Assembly: GCF_947172395.1 (NCBI RefSeq)
Contig: NC_069094.1
Coordinates: 3,184,501-3,248,500, forward strand
Length of the DNA stretch: 64,000 nucleotides
Origin: Bicyclus anynana
Taxonomy: Eukaryota > Arthropoda > Insecta > Lepidoptera > Nymphalidae
Direction: 5' to 3'
How positions within the stretch are numbered: the first letter of the stretch is position 1; every line of letters starts with the position of its first letter. Under the pieces are notes generated by a model. That model did no database searches and had not been told where the DNA came from. It saw nothing but the letters and a program-made list of their open reading frames with translations. Below, piece by piece: positions 59,001 to 64,000 of this stretch. The position numbers and the translations under genes are program-made.

Positions 59001-62000
59001 GCTGGATCAAGGATCGGATACAGAAGGCAGTGATTTTTGAGACGGCACGTATTGTGAGGAGGTTCTTCACTCTGGAGCTCTAACCACCGGTTGCTTGGGC
59101 ACTCAAATGTGTTAAATGTGGGATAAATTTTTAATAGTGTTTTTTTTTATTTTATTAACATTATTAAAAAATTAAAAAAGGACAAATTAATAAATGAGAA
59201 TGAGATGATAATATATCTGAATGTTGTTTTAGGCAGCAAAAATATACGCTGAAGACTTCCTGGAGGCACTCCGCGGACAAAGCTGGGAGTTGTATTGGCG
59301 GGACAACGTCGTGTGCCCCACTGAGGAGGAGTACAAAACTATGCTCAGAAAGAGTTAGTCCCTTGCTTTTGTATTTTATTTAAAGTAGTAGCTTAAATGC
59401 CAATAGGCAGCGCACATAGTTCGAAGATTCTGATGGGACGTTGGGGTCCCTAGAAATGGTGACCCCGCACTGGAAAACGCAGCGTTACCCCCCACTAGGT
59501 GGACCGAGGACATTAAGCAGGCTTCAGGAAGCCGCTGTAGTAGTGTTTGGAAGTCCATGTAAGAAGTCTTATCCAGCAGTGGGCATCGGCTGTTAATAAT
59601 GATGATGACAAAATTGACGGACCATTCAGGCAGCCCACCTGATGGGTATTATCGGTATCTATGTATCTCAGTGTACCATTCAAATAATGACTCACTACAT
59701 CGTTTTGCATTTCGGTGGACCATTCAAATAATGACCACTCACTTCATCGTTTTGTACTTCGGTGGACTATTCAATTATTGACTCAATATATCGTTTTGCA
59801 TTTCGGTGGACCAATCAAATAATGACTCACTACATCGTTTTTTATTTCGGTGGAGCATTCAAATAATGACTCACTCACAACATCGTTTTGTACTTCGGTG
59901 GAGCATTCAAATAATGAATCACTACATCGTTTTGCATTTCGGTGGACCATTCAAATAATGACTCACTACATCGTTTTGTATTTCGGTGGAGCATTCAAAT
60001 AATGACACACTCACTATATCGTTTTGCATTTCGGTGGACCATTCAAATAATGACTCACTACATCGTTTTGTATTTCGGTGGATCATCCAAATAATGACTC
60101 ACTACATCGTTTTGTATTTCGGTGGACCATTCAAATAATGACTCAATACATCGTTTCGTATTTCGGTGGACCATTCAAATAATGACCACTCACTTCATCG
60201 TTTTGTACTTCGGTGGACCATTCAATTATTGACTCAATACATCGTTTTGCATTTCGGTGGACCATTCAAATAATGATTCACTACATCGTTTTGTATTTCG
60301 GTGGACCATTTAAATAATGACTCACTACATCGTTTTGTATTTCGGTGGATCATTCAAATAATGATTCACTACATCGTTTTGTATTTCGGTGGAGCATTCA
60401 AATAATGAAACACTCACTACATCGTTTTGCATTTCAGTGGACCATTCAAATAATGACTCACTACATTGTTTTGTATTACGGTGGTCCATTTAGATAATGA
60501 CTCACTATTTCGTTTTGTATTTCGGTGCACCTTTAAAATAATCGTTTATTGTCTACATCGTTTTTCATCGTATTTTCGTTTTCGTGATCATCTAAAATTA
60601 TGTTTTCGATAACGAAATGAAATAGTTAACGTTATTAAACGTAGTGGCATTATTATAGGTAGTTATAGTAGGTGGTAGTTATACTCATAGAAGTTTTTTT
60701 TTTTATTCTTTACAAGTTAGCCCTTGACTAAAGTCTCACCTGATGGTAAGTGATGATGCAGTCTAAGATGGAAGCGGGCTAACTTGTTAGGAGGAGGATG
60801 AAAATCCACACCCCTTTTGGTTTCTACACGGCATCGTACCGGAACGCTAAATCGCTTGGCGGTACGTCTTTGCCGGTAGGGTGTTAACTAGCCACGGCCG
60901 AAGCCTCCCACCAGCCAAAAAGTAGTAATGTTATTTCAACGAAACACAGATGTTTTGTAATTACTAAATAAAAATTAATAAAATTAAATAATCATATTAG
61001 ATGATCTTAAGAACAAAAACACTCTTGATGAAAAATAGCGTAGTCAAGATTATTTCGTTGAAACAACTTTTTTAGATGATATTTTGATATAATTTGTTAT
61101 TTTGCAGAGACCGGGAGAATGTTCACTTTACCAGTGAGAGTGTGTCAATTGTTCAGCAATTTTAAAACCGATGTGACCGATTTAGCGGAGTTGCTCGGGT
61201 ATTACTTCCAGCTTAGGGACGACTACTGCAATTTGAGCCAACAGGACGTAAGTAAGAAAGGAAATACACTTTATTGTACTTCACAAAGAACATACAATAC
61301 AATAGATTCAAAAATTAGTAGTAGTAAGTCAGTAACAGTCATCAACCCATATTCGGCTCACTGCTGAGCTCGAGTCTCCTCTCAGAATGAGAGGGGTTAG
61401 GCCAATAGTCCACCACGCTGGCCCAATGCGGATTGGCAAACTCCACACACGCAGAGAATTAAGATAATTCTCTGGTATGCAGGTTTCCTCACGATGTTTT
61501 CCTTCACCGATTGAGACACGTGATATTTAATTTCTTAAAATGCACACAACTGAAAAGTTGGAGGTGCATGCCCTGGACCGGATTCGAACACACACCCTCC
61601 GGAATCGGAGGCAGAGATCATATCCACTGGGCTATCACGTCATTCAGTCAGTAAATAGTAGTAGAAATAGTAGTAAAATAGTAGTAGCATGTATTTTGTG
61701 GTAGTAAATGAAAATTTGTATGAAAATAACTTCTGCGATAAATTCTGCCTTTTGAAATTACATACGCAACTGTAAGGTTCACTTATTTTTTTTAAATATT
61801 TGTTAATGATTACAATTTCAAATATTACGGTTTATTTGAGATTTAATTGAGAGAAGTTTCAATTTGGACCTACAGTTTTCAGTATTTTTGGGCTTATATT
61901 ATTATAGATATATATATATTTTTTCATTCTGATCTTTCACTCTTTCATTCATAGCTTAAAAAATATTTTTTTCATATGCATATTTTAGTGAAAACGTGAT

Positions 62001-63989
62001 TATTTCATATTACTATGTTGTTTTCTCAGGCGTTAGAAGAATGGCCAGGAGAAGAAGACATACAGGTAAATTAAAAACTATAATATAATGGTAGAACCAA
62101 ATTAATAAACATTTAAATTAAAATACCGCACCATATTGCAAAAAAAAGTAACTAATTCTTTCAATAAATAAAATAATTTTTAGGGGGGCTCCAATCCAGA
62201 ATTGTCATATTTGTCTGTTCTCTGATCAGGCGCTATATGAATTATAATGTTTGAGTAGATAGTTAGACGGAGGTCCTGGGTTAGATCCTCGACTGGGCCG
62301 ATTGAGGTTTTCTTAACTGGTTCCGGTCTGGCTGGTGAGAGGTTTCGGCCGTGGCTATTTACCTACCAGCAAAGGCGTACCGCCAAGCTATTTAGGGTTG
62401 TACGATGTCGTGTAGAAGCCGAAAAGGGTGTGGAATCCACCTCCTAACTAGTTAGCCCGCTTCCATCTAGATTGCATCATCACTTACCATCAGGCAACAA
62501 CCTTTATACTACACGTTCTACACGTTATAAAACCTTTGCCATCAGGTGAGATCGTAGAAAAAAATAAATGAAAGTATGGTAAGACTAATTATTTGCTACA
62601 TTTACCCTTCTAGGCAGACAGGGTTTCCAGCTACTGTGAAGATATAACGGAGGGCAGATTCAATTTGCCGGTCATACACGCAATCAACACGCCAGTCGGG
62701 CCAGAGGTTTTGAGTATCCTTTTAATACTGAGTAGTGTAAGTTTTAAGACAAAGAGAAATAAAGAAAACGTTTATTATCAAATTGTGCCGCACATCAAAA
62801 TGCCTAATAGTACGATATCCAGCACAGGAAATATCGGGATAAGAAATAAATTATAGAAAATATTTACATTGACACATTGCACATGGGATATCTAGTTAAA
62901 TTGCGGCGGATAGTTTTAGCAGACTCCGATGTGATTACAAAAATAATTAAACTAATGTCGAACAAAGGTCAAATCACAACATTTGTCAGGACAACTTAAT
63001 TAACAAATCAAACTGTAACCAAAATAAGACCGTAGAATGGCAGAGAATGACCTTGAGTGAAGTCACGCACTTGTGAACGATGTGTGCAGGGTTAAAGGCG
63101 CCTTTGACAGATATCTAACATTCCCTTTTTCCACTCAAGTCACTCTCCCCGCCTATCCCAAGTAACCCATAAAGAATTACACAACAAGAGATGTGGACAG
63201 CTTGAACGCCACGAGCACACTGAAGCCGTCCGTACCGCAAGTCGATAACAATAGTGTGGAATAAGTGCATATTTTTTAAATTTATTTTAGCACCTTCTCT
63301 CATTGGTTAATTTAAAAAAATCTATTTTAGAACCTAAATATTAGGTTGCCTTTGATCTAGTTCATGGTTTCCTAGATTATGTATAAAAAACGTCTTTGGC
63401 CGCAATTAAACTAGACAACCTATTTGCAATGTGTCACTGTGAACATTATCTATCATTATTTTCTTAGCACTAATGAATAACAGATGAGAGTATATATTTC
63501 TATTGCCGAATCTTAGACCACAAGCAGTAACCACTATTGTAGTTGCAGATACTCGTACGTTGACCACCTGGGCAATTCAATACCAAAACTCTAATTATAT
63601 AAAATAAATAGACGCATCAAACACCACACTGTCATGTTTGGCACAACCTTGAAAAAGGTATCTGCTAATTGTGTTGTATGAACCAAGCAAAATGCTGGAC
63701 CTACTACTGGATACAAGCTGCTCTTCCAAGATGGACGGGCAACTTGATCCTTAGTGCAAAAAATGAGCCAGCCCTCTTGTCAACAATCGAGGCCGCGGTC
63801 AAAAAATTCTGATGTTCTTAGTACTTATATGAATCAAATTATATTCCTGAACGTTGCATAGACATAATTCGCCAAAGAACCGAAGATATTTCGCTGAAGA
63901 AGTACTGCCTGTCACTGCTGGAGAAGGCGGGCAGCTTGCAGTACACGCGCAACTTGCTTGCCGAACTCGACCGATCTGCAAGAGCTGAG
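56033..63989 (+). CDS. GGPPS-like isoprenyl diphosphate synthase, gene 4 (exons 1-8; exon 9 beyond the window)
   Basis: Exons: 56033-56074, 56327-56481, 57199-57340, 59233-59353, 61108-61247, 62030-62065, 62614-62713, 63862-63989; 288 residues seen, about 22 expected from exon 9 outside. First Asp-rich motif DDIQD at 68-72, KTGRMF, second FQLRDDYCN. IPP-contact residues K29, R32 and H61 are kept. Differences from canonical GGPPS: GQSWELYWRDN at 128-138 where human has GQGLDIYWRDN, so Ser130, Trp131 and Glu132 replace Gly, Leu and Asp; Ser217 for human K202; Arg227 for K212 (EGRF instead of EGKF). Exon 6 inserts ALEEWPGEEDIQ. The exon 3 donor is the weaker GTTTGT and the exon 4 donor GTTAGT. 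It is the most diverged copy of the four and has its own strong TATA promoter. Could be a terpene synthase-like enzyme; function unproven. Confidence 0.88.
56105..56235 (+). repeat. SINE-B tail, gene 4 intron 1
   Basis: 'TGACAGCGTGGTGGACTATT' to 'GAGTTGATAATGATGACG', as in the 3' part of SINE-B. Confidence 0.6.
56640..57025 (+). mobile_element. LINE 3' end: ORF2 C-terminus and 3'UTR
   Basis: The frame 'MMDLPMDSFKQCVKKHLLSR', then 'DEFLKDKSAWRPLDQLPP', ends at a stop near 56800. This is followed by a 3'UTR ending in repeated TGATT units, the usual tail of a CR1-like lepidopteran LINE. An inverted relative is at 32940-33330. It lies in gene 4 intron 2. Confidence 0.7.
57508..57825 (-). mobile_element. 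SINE-B copy, minus strand, gene 4 intron 3
   Basis: Full body in reverse with B-box region 'GGATACGAACCC'. The head part 'ATATCCACTGGGCTATCACG' is duplicated at its right end. Confidence 0.8.
58060..58615. mobile_element. Foldback element carrying an inserted LINE piece
   Basis: Outer inverted blocks 'CGTCGATTCTCTTTCTACGA' (about 58139) and 'GTAGAAAGAGAATCAACGTG' (about 58587). Between them, on the minus strand (58217-58456), is a LINE ORF2 C-terminal frame: 'RHERYELLQLILMGKVAGRR', 'KSWLRNIREWTG', 'KKLTANLR'. Confidence 0.65.
58618..58755 (+). repeat. SINE-B tail fragment, gene 4 intron 3
   Basis: 'TCTACGTGTGTGAAGCC' through 'CTCAACAGTGAGCC' to an ATG-repeat end. Confidence 0.6.
58970..59085 (+). 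mobile_element. LINE ORF2 C-terminal fragment with stop
   Basis: The frame NQHLKKLSLNCWIKDRIQKA, then ETARIVRRFFTLEL, stops at 59081-59083. The complement is found at 35893-36045. Confidence 0.65.
59385..59612 (+). mobile_element. LINE ORF2 C-terminal and 3'UTR fragment, gene 4 intron 4
   Basis: 'ACCCCCCACTAGGTGGACCG' and 'CAGCAGTGGGCATCGGCTGT' followed by ATG repeats; the same family as 9321-9600 and 22193-22470. Frameshifted. Confidence 0.6.
59672..60566 (+). repeat. Minisatellite of about 20 units, 44-48 bp, derived from a MITE
   Basis: Unit of 44 bp containing 'CCATTCAAATAATGACTCAC' then 'TACATCGTTTTGTATTTCGG'. Longer 47-48 bp variants have an extra CACT/ACTC. I counted 20 units by eye. 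The first unit begins 'GTGTACCATTCA' and the array ends in 'CTACATCGTTTTTCATCG', both parts of the terminal repeat of the MITE at 28901-29288. It lies in gene 4 intron 4. Confidence 0.9.
60694..60917 (-). mobile_element. SINE-A copy, head missing
   Basis: From the T-rich start (tail in reverse) to 'AAGCCTCCCACCAGCC'. It is inserted into the MITE-like sequence that follows the minisatellite ('GTAATGTTATTTCAACGAAA' resumes after it). Confidence 0.8.
61335..61640 (-). mobile_element. SINE-B copy, minus strand, gene 4 intron 5
   Basis: Starts 'CATCAACCCATATTCGG' and ends 'CATATCCACTGGGCTATCAC' with B-box region 'GGATTCGAACAC' in reverse. Near full length. Confidence 0.85.
62262..62560 (+). mobile_element. 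Degenerate SINE-A copy, gene 4 intron 6
   Basis: 'GACGGAGGTCCTGGG', 'GGCTGGTGAGAGGTTTCGGC' and 'AGTTAGCCCGCTTCCATC' remain in order, with several deletions and a short insertion before 'CATCAGGTGAGATCGTAG'. Confidence 0.65.
62714..63861. other. Gene 4 intron 7, no recognised element
   Basis: AT-rich, with a moderately GC-richer part at about 63050-63260 ('CAAGTCACTCTCCCCGCC', 'GAACGCCACGAGCACACTG') that looks repeat-like but has no identifiable family here. No second gene seen. Confidence 0.4.
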
Positions 63990-64000
63990 GTAAGCAACTA

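Overview
The window looks like part of a lepidopteran (moth or butterfly) chromosome. It is AT-rich, with small exons separated by GT-AG introns full of tRNA-derived SINEs, MITE-like foldbacks and non-LTR retrotransposon pieces. These include repeats ending in the '...GCGGGCGTCCGCTAGT' type that is common in Lepidoptera. The species is not identified; the order-level call is inference from repeat types and gene structure.

The main content is a head-to-tail array, all on the + strand, of four paralogous genes for short-chain trans-isoprenyl diphosphate synthases of the animal GGPPS type. Gene 1 is at 6415-17847 and gene 2 at 20243-32121 (with a second candidate last exon to 32707). Gene 3 is at 34820-45490. 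Gene 4 runs from 56033 past the right edge, with exons 1-8 of 9 inside the window. Each gene has nine coding exons with the same lengths and phases (about 42, 155, 142, 121, 140, 36, 100, 128 and 69 nt). Each encodes about 310 residues with both aspartate-rich motifs intact (DDIxD and DDYCN). A decayed exon 8 (4777-4903) is a relic of a further copy. No exon of an unrelated host gene was recognised.

Several features are unusual for the family. (1) A 36-nt phase-0 exon inserts 12 residues (ALEEWP...) just after the second Asp-rich motif in every copy; skipping it would restore the loop length of human GGPPS. (2) A lysine expected to contact the allylic diphosphate (human K202) is replaced in all four, and the histidine contacting IPP (human H57) is Tyr in gene 1. 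(3) Gene 3 carries exon 2 three times, separated by only 17 nt, a layout that would force mutually exclusive use; the middle version changes the H57 equivalent to Leu. (4) In genes 1 and 2 the exon-2 splice donor is itself repeated in a 22-bp tandem array. (5) Gene 2 has a second, diverged exon 9. In Lepidoptera, GGPPS-like duplicates have been recruited as terpene synthases (the Heliconius ocimene synthase is the known case). A neofunctionalised pheromone or terpenoid gene cluster is therefore the leading inference here, but the sequence alone does not prove an activity.

Layout: 1-2931, minus-strand R1-like non-LTR ORF2 running off the left edge; 2945-6290, repeats and the exon-8 relic; 6290-17931, gene 1; 17.9-20.1 kb, repeats; 20.1-32.8 kb, gene 2; 32.75-34.7 kb, an inverted repeat holding a LINE tail, then a SINE; 34.75-45.6 kb, gene 3; 45.6-55.9 kb, a 10-kb repeat-rich spacer; 55.9-64 kb, gene 4. 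Introns hold nested SINEs, LINE fragments and foldback elements, plus a minisatellite of about 20 units in gene 4 that appears to have grown inside a MITE.
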